From: an uncultured Pedobacter sp.
Lineage (GTDB): Bacteria > Bacteroidota > Bacteroidia > Sphingobacteriales > Sphingobacteriaceae
DNA length: 64,000 nt
NCBI RefSeq assembly: GCF_913776295.1
Contig: NZ_CAJYOJ010000045.1
Location: 62,001-126,000 of the forward strand
Direction: 5' to 3'
Numbering within the stretch: position 1 is the stretch's first letter; each line of letters starts with the position of its first letter. Both the position numbers and the translations under genes were made by a program. The notes beneath the pieces are model-generated. The model was not told the origin of the DNA, did not search any database, and saw only the letters and a program-made list of their open reading frames with translations. Positions 46,015 through 55,851 of this stretch are shown piece after piece.

Positions 46015-48134
46015 TGCTAATTAATAGTTTAAGAGTTAATAATTTCTATTGTTATTTGGATGAAAATGTATTTGAGTTCTCAAAGGGTTTAAATATAGTT
46101 TCCGGATTAAACTCTGGCGGAAAATCACAACTGTTCAATGCATTCTACTGGACTTTGTTCAACAAGGTATATGTAGATATTGATAGCTCAACAACAAAAA
46201 AGGAATGGAAAGATGCAGATAAGATTATTATTGCTCCCGAGAAAATTGAATATGAAAGTTTGATAGGTGATAGAATAGAGTGTTTTGTAGAAATAGGTTT
46301 AACAAATGAGTTCCATGAAAACGAAGAGCCAAAAGGAGAACTTGTAGATTACACAATTTTAAAATCCGTAACTTATGAAAAACATAAGGACGGGCTTTAT
46401 TTTGTTTCCAAGCCAGAACTAACCATTTCGTATGTAACTGGAGGAGAAATTAATTATATTAAAAGTACAGATTTTAACTGGTTTTTGAATAGAATTTTTC
46501 CTAGCAGTATTCGAAAGTTTATGTGGTTTCAGGGTGAAACTGTAGATGAATTATACGATTTTTCAAAGCCAAGCACGCTTAATAATGCAATTAACGAAAT
46601 TTCATATTTCCCGCTTTATGATAATCTTAACAGCATAGTAGATGCATCAGTTTCTAGCATAGAAAAGAAAATTGATAAAGAATTACGATCAAGAAAAAAA
46701 TTAACAAATGATCAAGAGGAATTGATCCAGAAGATAAACACCACGAAGGATTCAATTGCCAAACTACAACAATCTATTACTACTAACGAAGAGAAAGTAG
46801 CAGAAATTACCGAAGCAATATATCTGGAAGAACAAAAACTCAAAGGTTTTGATAAATATACCGACCTAAAGGTGAAAATTAACAAACTTGATTCGGATTT
46901 TCAATATGCAAAAGATAGGATAGATAGCTTGGTTGGAGAAAGTAAGGAAAAACTTATCAGTAAATGGATGTTAAATGGCTGCGATAAACTGATCAAGGCT
47001 TCAGAAAAGAATTTAAAAATTATACAGGCTGAAATACAATCTTTTCAAAAATCAGAAAACCCTGTTCCTATTACCTTGCCGGGCCCCGAATATGTGGAGA
47101 AGATGATTGCTGATCACATTTGTTACATTTGTGAACGTCCTGTTGAGGAAGGCTCGCCTGCTTATAAAGCCTTAGAACTACGTTTAGAAGATTTTAAAAC
47201 AAATCAGGATTACAAAATTTTAAATGATAATTATACTGAATTAAATAGAGCGCGCAAGAAATTGTTAGGTATTTTGCCTGATATTGAGCAAGAGGTGATC
47301 GATCATAATAAAGAGATTGACAAATCTATTGAGAAGAGAAATAAGATTTACAACCAGAAAAAAGTTGTTTTCGCTGAATCTGGAGTTACAAAAGAAGAAG
47401 ATATTTCAATAGGTTCATCTACAGCAAGTCAGATATTGAATAAAGTAGAAAGTCTTCGAAATAATAAAGATAGGCTCGATAAATATTTATTCAATAACAA
47501 ACTAGAAATCAACGATCTAGAAAACAAACTACAAGACCTTTTAAAAGTTAAAAGCGATACGATAAAACTTGATGGTGGCATTGTTGAAGAAGAGGCGAGA
47601 GATTATATCATTTTATTTTCTAAAACGATAGCATTATTGCGTCAACGTGCATTGACGACTTTGATTAATGAAATTCAAGCGGAAAGTAATACTTTATACA
47701 ATTTGTATTTGGGCGGGCGGGCCCAAGGTGAAATCATTATCGATAGAGGGGTATCTGTTATAGATAAGCATACTAAGAACATTATGTCTAATCTAAATAC
47801 AGCTGAAATAGTTGCTCAGAAACTAGCTGTTGCCAATTCTTTTTTATCATTGAGCGAAAAGACGTTGGGAAGATCTTTCCCGATGATTGCTGACGCACCT
47901 ACGTCAGATCTTGATCATTTAAATACCGCTAACCTAACCAAAAGCTTAGGGAAATCTTTTGAACAAATGATCATCATGTCTAAGGACTATGCTTTGTTGT
48001 CGGATGCAGAAAGACAAGCAATGATTAATGATGCAAATGTTGTCAAGTATTACGAGTTAACCAATGATTTAATCGATAAAGATGGGCCCGAATCTAGAAT
48101 TAATAAAAAAACTTATGTAACTGTTATAAAATAG
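46014..48134 (+). CDS. SMC/Rad50/DndD-like ATPase with zinc-hook CxxC
   Basis: A 706-aa AAA_23-type ABC ATPase. Walker A GLNSGGKSQ (31-39) at the N-terminus, two coiled-coil arms (~215-345 and ~385-515) around a hook with CYIC (370-373), then the ABC signature region and Walker B/D-loop SFPMIADAPTSDLD (621-634). The layout matches DndD of the Dnd phosphorothioation system and Rad50-like proteins, and the length (~650-700 aa) suits DndD. It probably senses or bridges DNA ends and drives the associated helicase/nuclease. Assignment to DndD, SspFGH or another family needs profile searches. Confidence 0.82.
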   Translation: MLINSLRVNNFYCYLDENVFEFSKGLNIVSGLNSGGKSQLFNAFYWTLFNKVYVDIDSSTTKKEWKDADKIIIAPEKIEYESLIGDRIECFVEIGLTNEFHENEEPKGELVDYTILKSVTYEKHKDGLYFVSKPELTISYVTGGEINYIKSTDFNWFLNRIFPSSIRKFMWFQGETVDELYDFSKPSTLNNAINEISYFPLYDNLNSIVDASVSSIEKKIDKELRSRKKLTNDQEELIQKINTTKDSIAKLQQSITTNEEKVAEITEAIYLEEQKLKGFDKYTDLKVKINKLDSDFQYAKDRIDSLVGESKEKLISKWMLNGCDKLIKASEKNLKIIQAEIQSFQKSENPVPITLPGPEYVEKMIADHICYICERPVEEGSPAYKALELRLEDFKTNQDYKILNDNYTELNRARKKLLGILPDIEQEVIDHNKEIDKSIEKRNKIYNQKKVVFAESGVTKEEDISIGSSTASQILNKVESLRNNKDRLDKYLFNNKLEINDLENKLQDLLKVKSDTIKLDGGIVEEEARDYIILFSKTIALLRQRALTTLINEIQAESNTLYNLYLGGRAQGEIIIDRGVSVIDKHTKNIMSNLNTAEIVAQKLAVANSFLSLSEKTLGRSFPMIADAPTSDLDHLNTANLTKSLGKSFEQMIIMSKDYALLSDAERQAMINDANVVKYYELTNDLIDKDGPESRINKKTYVTVIK

Positions 48135-48620
48135 ATGGAAAAGTTAATCTTAGAACTCAATAAGCGTAACGTTCATTACGGTAATAATGTAACACAAGTA
48201 AGAGACCTGTTTGCAAGGAAACAAGAATCCATAACTAAACAAGATGATAAATTTTTCTCCAAGTATTGGCAGGTTTATGCGTGGTCTGCTATTATTGGTT
48301 TTGTTAATAATAAAAGAATAGTTGGCGCTGATTTGCCTAACCAATCTTCATTCCAATATCAGATGATATCGAATGGGTCTGATGATATTGCAAGCGCATT
48401 ACTGTTGATGGCTATTGGAAAAGTGGAAAGTGAAAATATTGATGAAATTTTAAATTCTAGAAAACTCCTAACCATAATCAGCGAGTATGCTGAAGGCGGG
48501 GCAAAGCATGTTCTAGAAATACGACAAACACCAGGTTTTGAGCGGAAATTTAATAGCCCAGATGACTATTTCTATGAGGTGGTGAGTAGAACAAGGAAAG
48601 CGAATAAAACACAAATGTAA
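48135..48620 (+). CDS. 161-aa hypothetical protein, possibly phosphorothioation-associated
   Basis: It starts immediately after the ATPase stop and overlaps the next start (TAATG). The central YWQVYAWSAIIGFVNNKRI followed by a helical segment ending in YAEGGAKHVLEI resembles the small proteins accompanying dnd/dpt operons, in which an aromatic-hydrophobic helix plus a GF-x-x-x-K/R turn is common. This is a weak, pattern-based resemblance. Likely a subunit of the same complex. Confidence 0.55.
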   Translation: MEKLILELNKRNVHYGNNVTQVRDLFARKQESITKQDDKFFSKYWQVYAWSAIIGFVNNKRIVGADLPNQSSFQYQMISNGSDDIASALLLMAIGKVESENIDEILNSRKLLTIISEYAEGGAKHVLEIRQTPGFERKFNSPDDYFYEVVSRTRKANKTQM

Positions 48621-49003
48621 TGCTTGATCAAGACAATTTCATTGATTCTTTAAAGCGAGACCGGGCAAGGGGCAACCTCGCCCCTCATCAAATTATCCTC
48701 TTGATTAGTTTTTTCAACTTAGGAAAAGACAGATTGACAATACATGAACTTGTTTCGGAGTTTGACAAAAACTGGGAAACATATAAGCATCTTTTTAAGT
48801 CTAATAACCGAAACATTGGAATGCCATTGAAAGCGATGTTAAATAATAATTTAATTACAATTGAGACCTTTAGTTCCATTGAAAATCATAGAAACACACG
48901 GGAGATCTTATCAAAGATTATTTTGGTTTCATTAAGCGAAACCCTAACCGAATTCTTTACATCTGTTAATAAAGAATATCTGGAAACAAGAATTGAGTTT
49001 TAA
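48620..49003 (+). CDS. 127-aa winged-helix-like protein
   Basis: The segment ARGNLAPHQIILLISFFNLGKDRLTIHELVSEFD resembles the wHTH domain ('APHKPLLLLAL...') that precedes HNH nuclease domains in many restriction proteins. Here it stands alone with no HNH. Overlapping start and stop codons tie it to the 161-aa gene. A DNA-binding or adaptor role is plausible. Confidence 0.55.
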   Translation: MLDQDNFIDSLKRDRARGNLAPHQIILLISFFNLGKDRLTIHELVSEFDKNWETYKHLFKSNNRNIGMPLKAMLNNNLITIETFSSIENHRNTREILSKIILVSLSETLTEFFTSVNKEYLETRIEF

Positions 49004-49028
49004 TATTCACCTAATACTTTTAAACACT

Positions 49029-49538
49029 ATGGATTTATCAAGTTTTGATCTTGAAGGTCTTCAAAGCCTTCATTTATCTTATCACCGAATTTTAGAAAAC
49101 CACATTAACAAATTGGAGGAGCTAAATAAAAATAATAATAGCGATGATAAATTGCTTAGGGAGTTAATGGAAATAAAAATTGAACAATTCAGGATTCAGA
49201 TTTCCGCAATAGAAGATAGGATAAATGCTTTGAATAACCAAAAATTAAGGTTTTCAGTAGAGTATATGAAATGGCATTTCGGGGTATTCAAGAAAGCTGT
49301 GCAAATACATTTCTTACCTACATCGAATGCATTTAAAACATATGGAGGGTATATTACCGGCACCGTTTTAATTGATGAGGATGATCCTGAAGGACTAATG
49401 CAAGCTATACGTGAAGGAAAAAACTCAGATGGGATTATTAAATTTGATGAAACCGTATCTGATGAAATGCCTGGAGATATTAAAGAGAAACTGAGAACTA
49501 TAGGTTTTTATGCTTCTGAAATTATAACAATTTATTAA
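49029..49538 (+). CDS. Hypothetical protein with N-terminal coiled coil
   Basis: 169 aa from the ATG at 49029 (MDLSSFDLEGLQSL); the longer frame from 48993 would overlap the previous gene by 11 bases. Residues ~20-75 are strongly helical (HINKLEELNKNNNSDDKLLRELMEIKIEQFRIQISAIEDRINAL); the C-terminal part is beta-rich. No family recognised. Last gene of the plus-strand operon, ending at the shared terminator. Confidence 0.55.
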   Translation: MDLSSFDLEGLQSLHLSYHRILENHINKLEELNKNNNSDDKLLRELMEIKIEQFRIQISAIEDRINALNNQKLRFSVEYMKWHFGVFKKAVQIHFLPTSNAFKTYGGYITGTVLIDEDDPEGLMQAIREGKNSDGIIKFDETVSDEMPGDIKEKLRTIGFYASEIITIY

Positions 49539-49540
49539 TA

Positions 49541-49577
49541 AAGTTGATATACGTTACTAAGTGAAGTATATCAACTT
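49541..49577. terminator. Bidirectional hairpin between the two convergent defence operons
   Basis: AAGTTGATATAC (49541-49552) and its exact complement (49566-49577) form a perfect 12-bp stem with a 13-nt loop. It sits 2 bases after the plus-operon stop and 39 bases before the SIR2 stop codon, so it can serve transcripts from both sides. Confidence 0.75.
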
Positions 49578-49615
49578 ATTTGATCGTCGAGGTATGAGCT
49601 TTTCGTAAAATAAGA

Positions 49616-50458
49616 TTATCTGATTTCGCTCAATTCTGAAATAATTTCAAATATTTCTTCATGGTTATTTTTGGGATCATAAGGTATGATATTAATATTA
49701 TAATCCTTACGCCAGCGATCTATTTCAACCCCTGTTAATTCCTCTTTATTCATTATAGCATAGTGATCTGGAGATCCACCATGGAAAACATTATGAATAA
49801 ACCTCAAAATTAAAGCTAATTCAGGATCTTTCAAAGATGCTCCTACAAAAAGTAAATTATTCGTGGAGAAAAGTGCATGCAGAACGCTTTGGTAACCGAG
49901 TTCATTATAAATAATTTTACGATAGTCTTGTTCTGTAAGAACAATTTCGCTAGGTGCTCCATCAGCACTACCATGAGCCTTAAGGATAAAAAATTCTTTA
50001 TTAATAATCTTATAGTTAATCGTTGGAGCTTCCTTGTAAGTTAGATCAGGCGGAACATCAAAATATTTCTTTACATAAGCTTTTTCGATCAACTTATCAT
50101 AATTGGTGGTGATTATAAACCTACTGTTAAGTTCCAGAAGTTTGATATGAGTATCCGTTGGCTTCAAGGTCTTATCATCAAATTTTTCCTTGATATATTT
50201 TTCAAACGCACTCCCTAAAGTTTCTCTTAATTCCTGTGCTAACATCAAATATTTATCGGAAAATTTAACCAACTCGTAAAGTTCTGTTTCCTTTTGACCG
50301 TTAATCGCGTTGATATCCTTACATTTTGCTATCAAATCTTTTAAGAGATTTTCCCAACTTGGAAGCCCTGCTCCCTGAGATAGCCCTGCTCCAACATAGA
50401 CGCCGAAGGCTCCATTTTTGTAATGTTGGATTAATTGATTAGGTAATCTTCCTGACAT
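49616..50458 (-). CDS. SIR2-domain protein (putative NADase effector)
   Basis: A 280-aa SIR2_2-type protein. GVYVGAGLSQGAGLPSW (19-35) is the NAD-binding loop, ITTNYD (116-121) the second NAD contact, KAHGS (160-164) supplies the catalytic His, and FVGASLKDPEL (204-214) closes the fold. Proteins of this type in Thoeris, DSR and Argonaute-linked systems deplete NAD+ to kill infected cells. It is the last gene of the ssp-like operon, one base downstream of the DUF262 gene, so the two are probably functional partners. There is no extra sensor domain in the protein, which suggests it is switched on by a neighbour. Confidence 0.85.
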   Translation of the reverse strand: MSGRLPNQLIQHYKNGAFGVYVGAGLSQGAGLPSWENLLKDLIAKCKDINAINGQKETELYELVKFSDKYLMLAQELRETLGSAFEKYIKEKFDDKTLKPTDTHIKLLELNSRFIITTNYDKLIEKAYVKKYFDVPPDLTYKEAPTINYKIINKEFFILKAHGSADGAPSEIVLTEQDYRKIIYNELGYQSVLHALFSTNNLLFVGASLKDPELALILRFIHNVFHGGSPDHYAIMNKEELTGVEIDRWRKDYNINIIPYDPKNNHEEIFEIISELSEIR

Positions 50459-50459
50459 T

Positions 50460-51506
50460 TTATTTGAGAGTAAAATTTTGGTTGTTAAAAAATTTATGAT
50501 AGAAAACCCGATATCTAATTTTCAAGTTTTCCTTTAAGGCACCACCAGTTTTAAAAGCAATGATGTAGTCATATAGATCTTTATCATAACTAGTTTTGGT
50601 TTTATCCTCAATTAACATTTCAGGACTCTTATTATTAGCACGGCGCAAAAGCTCAAACGACCAAATTTCATCTGACAACGTTTTAGCATCTATTGATGAA
50701 AAATTATCTAATTCCTTATACAATAAATAAAATATGTCGACAAATCCCCATTTGTTTTTAAACATACCCTTATGATATGAATTGATTTCTTTCAAATAAT
50801 CCAATACTTTATTTGCTCTCTGCAACAAGTTGCCAAATTCGGCAATAGATGAATTTGCGAATTCAAGATACAAATGCTTCATATCAGTCCCTTTGATATT
50901 CCTTGCTCCATCATATTTACAAAGCGTCAATGCATTATCTAAATAATCTTGATGCTTATATCGACCATTTATAATTTTACATTCTTTTTCAATAAAAAAT
51001 GTATGATTCGAAGCAAGAGATATAATCGCAAAACCGATATTTGAAGAAATTGCATGCCTAAGTTCTACGGAGTTTAATTTTTCTCCCAATTGCAGTCTTG
51101 CGAAAAGAGTTCTAATTTCCTCTTGACTAAATTCAGTAAGAATGGATAATGATATAGGAAACTCTTCAAAGCGTGATTTGAGTGACTGATGAGCCATTAG
51201 GTCAGCATAAGAATAACCTTTTATATTAATCCCCTCAATTACACTCTCATCGAGTTTAAATTGGTTATCTACAAATTCCCAGATAGAACGCATCCTTTGC
51301 TGGCCATCCACTGCTTCGTAAAGGAATAAATGTCCTTCTGCTAAATAAAATTTCGGAAGATCGTAACCTCTGAGTATACTATCAATAAGTAATTTTTTTT
51401 TGGGCAACAACCATACTGGTGCTCGTTGGTATTGAGGCTTTGGGTCAATGTCTTCTTTTAAGTCAATTAGCTTTTTTAAAGTAATCTGTTGTGCTTTTAT
51501 TTTCAT
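50460..51506 (-). CDS. DUF262 protein, short SspE-like sensor without HNH half
   Basis: 348 aa. The N-terminal DUF262 signature is clear: PQYQRAPVW (24-32) and VDGQQRMRSIWEF (66-78); the DGQQR motif is the NTPase/phosphorothioate-sensing element in SspE. Full SspE has a second, DUF1524 HNH half and is roughly twice as long; here the C-terminal ~150 residues show no HxxP/HNH pattern I can see. It sits between the SspD-like and SIR2 genes (9 bases and 1 base). Inference: it senses modified versus unmodified DNA and passes the signal to SIR2. Confidence 0.78.
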   Translation of the reverse strand: MKIKAQQITLKKLIDLKEDIDPKPQYQRAPVWLLPKKKLLIDSILRGYDLPKFYLAEGHLFLYEAVDGQQRMRSIWEFVDNQFKLDESVIEGINIKGYSYADLMAHQSLKSRFEEFPISLSILTEFSQEEIRTLFARLQLGEKLNSVELRHAISSNIGFAIISLASNHTFFIEKECKIINGRYKHQDYLDNALTLCKYDGARNIKGTDMKHLYLEFANSSIAEFGNLLQRANKVLDYLKEINSYHKGMFKNKWGFVDIFYLLYKELDNFSSIDAKTLSDEIWSFELLRRANNKSPEMLIEDKTKTSYDKDLYDYIIAFKTGGALKENLKIRYRVFYHKFFNNQNFTLK

Positions 51507-51515
51507 ATATAGGAA

Positions 51516-52631
51516 TTATACAAAACAGGCTAAACAGCCTTCTTCCTCTGCATCCAATATATCAATAAGTTTGTTAGAGCGATAATTTTGAGCAGCGTTT
51601 TGTTGTTTGGTTAAAAATTCTTCTTTTATCTGTTTAATCCTTTCCGGATTGATCAATTCTTCTAAACGTTCATCTTGCATCCAGGTGTAACCATCTTTTT
51701 CATACTCAACCGCTAAAAAGAACTTAGCCGGATTTTGTTCGTATAGCCAAACCCATTCTATTTTACGTTGGAAAAAGCAAAAGAAACAACCGGAGCGACT
51801 GCGGTTGTATTTACCTATTTGCCCGTTTACCTCATAAGGGATTTCCTCATAGTAGGCTGGTACGCCTACACCACTTTCGCGCAAGATTCTAAAAATATCA
51901 TCACGAATGAGTATGGACTCGTTATCCAATAAAGGAAAATCATCTACCAATGCAATAGGCAACTGGCTATCTTTTAATGATTGAAAAGTCACATGATTAA
52001 ATTCTTTAATACCTAAGCCCATCAAGGCCTTTAACTTTTGGTTTTGACTGTAAGATAAGGATAATGGGGTTTTAATAATGTCTGCAGCACGCTGGTAGAG
52101 GTTCGAAGTTAAAAACTCTTTATACAGACTTAAAAGCTTTTGCTGGTTGTCGTTTTTTAATACTTTGCCAATTACCTCTTCACTCCAGATATTTTCTCTA
52201 AATGGAAAGATAGACTGTACATGTGGTTTAGTGGAAATATACCCTTCACGATCTTCATCGCCACGGATACCCACATAAGAAATTACAGGTGTAGTACCAA
52301 TATAATTTTCGAAAGGTTCTATCTTTAATTTTTGGGTGCACCAACGGGCATTGGAAGATGGCAAATATCCGCCATATAAATTATGGTAAAAATCGAAAGG
52401 ATTTCCTTTGTCCCCCTCTTTTGCATATAATTTATGAATGTTTACACCCAATTTAGACTCGAGGTTACGGATAAGCTGGTAAGTTTCTTCCAACTCTTTA
52501 CCCGTATCGCAGGTGTAAAATTCTATATCCATCTGCGGATACAGCTCTTTCATGTAAATAGCAAGCGCAGCACTGTCTTTGCCTCCTGAAATTCCTAGTA
52601 CATGCCTTACCTTGTTATTTTCCTTCGTCAT
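51516..52631 (-). CDS. sspD: SspD/DndC-like ATP pyrophosphatase (PAPS reductase fold)
   Basis: A 371-aa PAPS-reductase-superfamily protein. The PP-loop SGGKDS (15-20) binds ATP; FYTCDTGKELEET, NARWCTQKLKI (Cys98) and GIRGDEDREG (121-130) follow in order. Two CxxC pairs, CFFC (282-285) and CLAC (366-369), could hold an Fe-S cluster as in DndC. In PT systems this protein activates DNA for sulfur insertion. The gene overlaps the SspC-like gene by 17 bases. No cysteine desulfurase (SspA) is in the window, so sulfur would come from a distant IscS/SspA. Confidence 0.82.
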   Translation of the reverse strand: MTKENNKVRHVLGISGGKDSAALAIYMKELYPQMDIEFYTCDTGKELEETYQLIRNLESKLGVNIHKLYAKEGDKGNPFDFYHNLYGGYLPSSNARWCTQKLKIEPFENYIGTTPVISYVGIRGDEDREGYISTKPHVQSIFPFRENIWSEEVIGKVLKNDNQQKLLSLYKEFLTSNLYQRAADIIKTPLSLSYSQNQKLKALMGLGIKEFNHVTFQSLKDSQLPIALVDDFPLLDNESILIRDDIFRILRESGVGVPAYYEEIPYEVNGQIGKYNRSRSGCFFCFFQRKIEWVWLYEQNPAKFFLAVEYEKDGYTWMQDERLEELINPERIKQIKEEFLTKQQNAAQNYRSNKLIDILDAEEEGCLACFV

Positions 52632-55600
52632 CTAAAACTTGTTTGAGCATTTTAGCTAAGATAGCAATTTTTGTACTTTTATTTGCTTTCCCCATTAAAT
52701 CTGACATTCCGCTTTCTAAATATTGAAATTGAGCATCTGGTGTTTTAGGCATGCGGATAATTTTATGGCTAGCACTGCTGCCAGGTGTAGTGAGTTCAAA
52801 TTTGAAAACATCTTCCTCTTCAAGATTTACTTTTTGCAAAGCCATATCGTTTAAATTATCCAATTCGTAAATAAGCGAACGGAAACGCTCCTGAAGATTT
52901 TCTACTTCTTTATCCGTAATCTGATCGAGTGTTTTGCCTACGGTTGCCTGTGCTACCGAAGATAACCAAGCGGCTCTATCATCTAATGGCGAACATAATC
53001 GATCATAGAAGGTCTTCTGGTATGGAAGCAGCAAATATTGCTTGAGCGATTTTTGGTAGCGAGCCCTTAGCTTTTCGGTATAAGTAGTAAAATCATAATC
53101 TTCATTCCAGAGGCCATTAATAATCCCCTCGAACTTATTTAGCAATTCATTGTAAGCATTGCGCAGTTCCCGAATGCATTCTTGCAGGTCTGCGTTATAA
53201 TTGCTTAACAGTTCGGGATTATTGCTTAACTGCACTAAATCATAATTAAGTGCACTAGGGAAATCTTCGAAAAACAATTTCTCTGGCTCGGTTGCATTGG
53301 TTAATGCATTCCTAACAGCAAGCGTTCTTTTGCTTAGGTTTTTAGTTTTTTGAACGTAAGGTTTTAAATCTCTATAAAATTTAAAGAAAGGAACAATAGT
53401 TTTAATAAATACCTCGTTAGAGGTTCTTTCCGTTTCCCCTAGAGCAAGTAGCGCTCGGTATTGATTAAATAAACGCACTTTGATTCCATCCGTGTCATAA
53501 GTTTTTATCGTATATTGATGCGGATTTTTGACCACTAACTCCAATATTTCCGAATCGATTTCAGGGATGAAACCATTGGTACCATACAACGCGAAATCAT
53601 CAGTTTTCATAATGAGGTAGATTGGAATCCAAAAGTCTAAGAAACCTTTTTTAAGCTTATAAGGGGCTTCTGATAAATGCTCATAGAACTCTGCAATGCT
53701 TCTCTTTGCGCCTTTGGTACTGCTTACAAAATGGTTAGATGCAGCAAATAGCGGTATAAAACCATGGTGATCTACAGCAGCATCAGTAATCTCTTTTAAA
53801 GCCCAGCCATTTTCTGTAGGTTGATGGATGCCTGTTTGTTTCAACAAGGAAAGGTAAATACTTTTTTGTGGCGGGAAACCTTCGATGCCTAAACCTTCTT
53901 CTTTTTCATTCGTTAATATGGCATCAATTAAGGTACGGCGTGAAGATGCGATTGTACCAGATAATTTACTCTTATTAGCTAACTCACTAATGAATTTAGG
54001 TGTAAGGGGATAAACCTCATCTGTAATAACTGATAGGAATGCATTAAAATCTTTACTGCTGTTAAACTGCTTTACTTCACCCTTGTAATACCATTTTACA
54101 GAGGTAGGATCATAAAAACCTTCATAAAGGTAGTAGTTCAATAGGTTTTTTTGAATTTCCTCTACAGCGCTTAACTCTCTTTGGATAATCTTATCATTAG
54201 GATATTTTGCCTTGGCGATTTTAGCTTTTTCAATTTCTTCAATCGCATGTTGAATATCGCCTACCCTTAAAAAATGAGCGTAAAGAATGGCTTGATCGCT
54301 CTCAGCTGAAGCTTTTACAATTTCCGATTCTTTAATGTTTTCGTTAAAGATCAAATTAATGAAGCCATCAATTACACCTTTCGGTTTTGATGCGGTATAA
54401 GGTGCATCGGAAATTTTATATTCGAATGTTCTTGGTGTACCCTTTTCGTAATAAGCCCTTTTAGCAGCTACTGGAGGCAATGGTAAGTAACCATTTAAGA
54501 AACTAACAATGTTGTTGGCCCTGCTAATTTCTAGTCCTGCTTCGGCTATCGCGTCATCAATATTTACGATGGTGGTCTCAGAATAAAAGAAACGATGTGA
54601 ATATTTATTATAGGCGAGCAGATTTTTGCGTTGAAGATTCAATAAAGCATCTGCAGCGCCTGTAAGTTTACCAGTTAATTCGATATAGGCTACCAAAAAT
54701 TTGTCATCTAGCTTGGCACCAGCGTGACTGAATATATTTAGTAGCCCAATGGTTTTAATAATGGTTTGGTAAAGAATGTGGTCTTGTTCTTCTACTTCAC
54801 CTTCCACTCTTTCCAAAGCATTTTTAATTTCTGCCCATTTGCTGTAATGGATGTTTGCTTTTGAGTTTAAGTAAGAATATAAATTGTAATTCAGGTAATC
54901 GTACACATTTGATACGGCGTAGAAGTTTTGGCGTTTTGAGTCAAACTCATCCAAGCCGTAAAAACTGTCGGTATTTAAAAAGGTAAACAGTGAACGTTCA
55001 TTTTGTCCATATTGTTGTAATGCCAAAGCTAAGATGCTGCCTGATAACAGATCTAACGGATAAATGCTATTGGCAATTTTTTGATCGAAATAAGCTTTAA
55101 GTGAAAAAGCTTTTGCCGAAGCGATGATTTCGATTAAACTTTCAATGTTCTTAATTTCACCTGCGCCAGGTGAAGCAGCAATTCTTTTACTTGCCAGTAA
55201 AAGCAACTGCTCTACTGGCTCATTAAAGGTTAGCTCTTTAAAACGACCTTTAACTTTAGTCCACTCATTGCGTTGCGTAGCATTTAAGCTGGCTGCGTAA
55301 GCAGAAAAATCTTGGTGTAAGGTAGTAATGAATGCAGCCTCATATTCGGTATTGTTAATTAACTCTGCAACTTGTTGTAAGAAGTAAAGCTCTTTTTCTG
55401 CTCCATTAGCCGAGGCATATTCTAAGAACTTTCCAAACTCATCAATGATGAAGAATAACCCTCTACCTTCGGAATTAGATGCCTTAATCAGGCTCTCCAA
55501 TTCATTGATCAGCACAGATGGCTTGTTGCTTGAAGAACCTATAACATGGGCAACATTATCGATAATAGAGTCGTAGTTGCCAACAAGCTTGATGAAATCA

Positions 55601-55851
55601 AATCGTTTATATTTCTTCCAATTTTTAGTGTCGACAAAAACTTTTTCTTCGTTTAAATGATAATTTAAAGCATTTAGGAAAGTTGATTTCCCCGTGCCGT
55701 AAGCGCCGATTAAATTAATAGACCTTACACCAGATGCATAATTGCTAATTAAGGCGTCAAATACCTCTTGGGTATTGGGCGTTATGATATAATCTGCAAC
55801 ATCAAAGTTGTTCAGTAATATATTTTGAGAAGGTGAAAAATGCTTAACCAT
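52615..55851 (-). CDS. sspC: SspC-like large P-loop ATPase
   Basis: 1078 aa with N-terminal Walker A GAYGTGKST (49-57) and Walker B FFIIDEFGK (133-141), then a long, mostly helical body. The FIIDEFGKFLEYA segment is typical of the large ATPases found beside DUF4007 and PAPS-reductase genes (SspC, also BrxC/PglY-like proteins). It is thought to power the modification complex. The start codon overlaps the DUF4007 gene end by 8 bases. A BREX type 4 assignment is less likely because no pglZ or brxL is present. Confidence 0.78.
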   Translation of the reverse strand: MVKHFSPSQNILLNNFDVADYIITPNTQEVFDALISNYASGVRSINLIGAYGTGKSTFLNALNYHLNEEKVFVDTKNWKKYKRFDFIKLVGNYDSIIDNVAHVIGSSSNKPSVLINELESLIKASNSEGRGLFFIIDEFGKFLEYASANGAEKELYFLQQVAELINNTEYEAAFITTLHQDFSAYAASLNATQRNEWTKVKGRFKELTFNEPVEQLLLLASKRIAASPGAGEIKNIESLIEIIASAKAFSLKAYFDQKIANSIYPLDLLSGSILALALQQYGQNERSLFTFLNTDSFYGLDEFDSKRQNFYAVSNVYDYLNYNLYSYLNSKANIHYSKWAEIKNALERVEGEVEEQDHILYQTIIKTIGLLNIFSHAGAKLDDKFLVAYIELTGKLTGAADALLNLQRKNLLAYNKYSHRFFYSETTIVNIDDAIAEAGLEISRANNIVSFLNGYLPLPPVAAKRAYYEKGTPRTFEYKISDAPYTASKPKGVIDGFINLIFNENIKESEIVKASAESDQAILYAHFLRVGDIQHAIEEIEKAKIAKAKYPNDKIIQRELSAVEEIQKNLLNYYLYEGFYDPTSVKWYYKGEVKQFNSSKDFNAFLSVITDEVYPLTPKFISELANKSKLSGTIASSRRTLIDAILTNEKEEGLGIEGFPPQKSIYLSLLKQTGIHQPTENGWALKEITDAAVDHHGFIPLFAASNHFVSSTKGAKRSIAEFYEHLSEAPYKLKKGFLDFWIPIYLIMKTDDFALYGTNGFIPEIDSEILELVVKNPHQYTIKTYDTDGIKVRLFNQYRALLALGETERTSNEVFIKTIVPFFKFYRDLKPYVQKTKNLSKRTLAVRNALTNATEPEKLFFEDFPSALNYDLVQLSNNPELLSNYNADLQECIRELRNAYNELLNKFEGIINGLWNEDYDFTTYTEKLRARYQKSLKQYLLLPYQKTFYDRLCSPLDDRAAWLSSVAQATVGKTLDQITDKEVENLQERFRSLIYELDNLNDMALQKVNLEEEDVFKFELTTPGSSASHKIIRMPKTPDAQFQYLESGMSDLMGKANKSTKIAILAKMLKQVLDDEGK

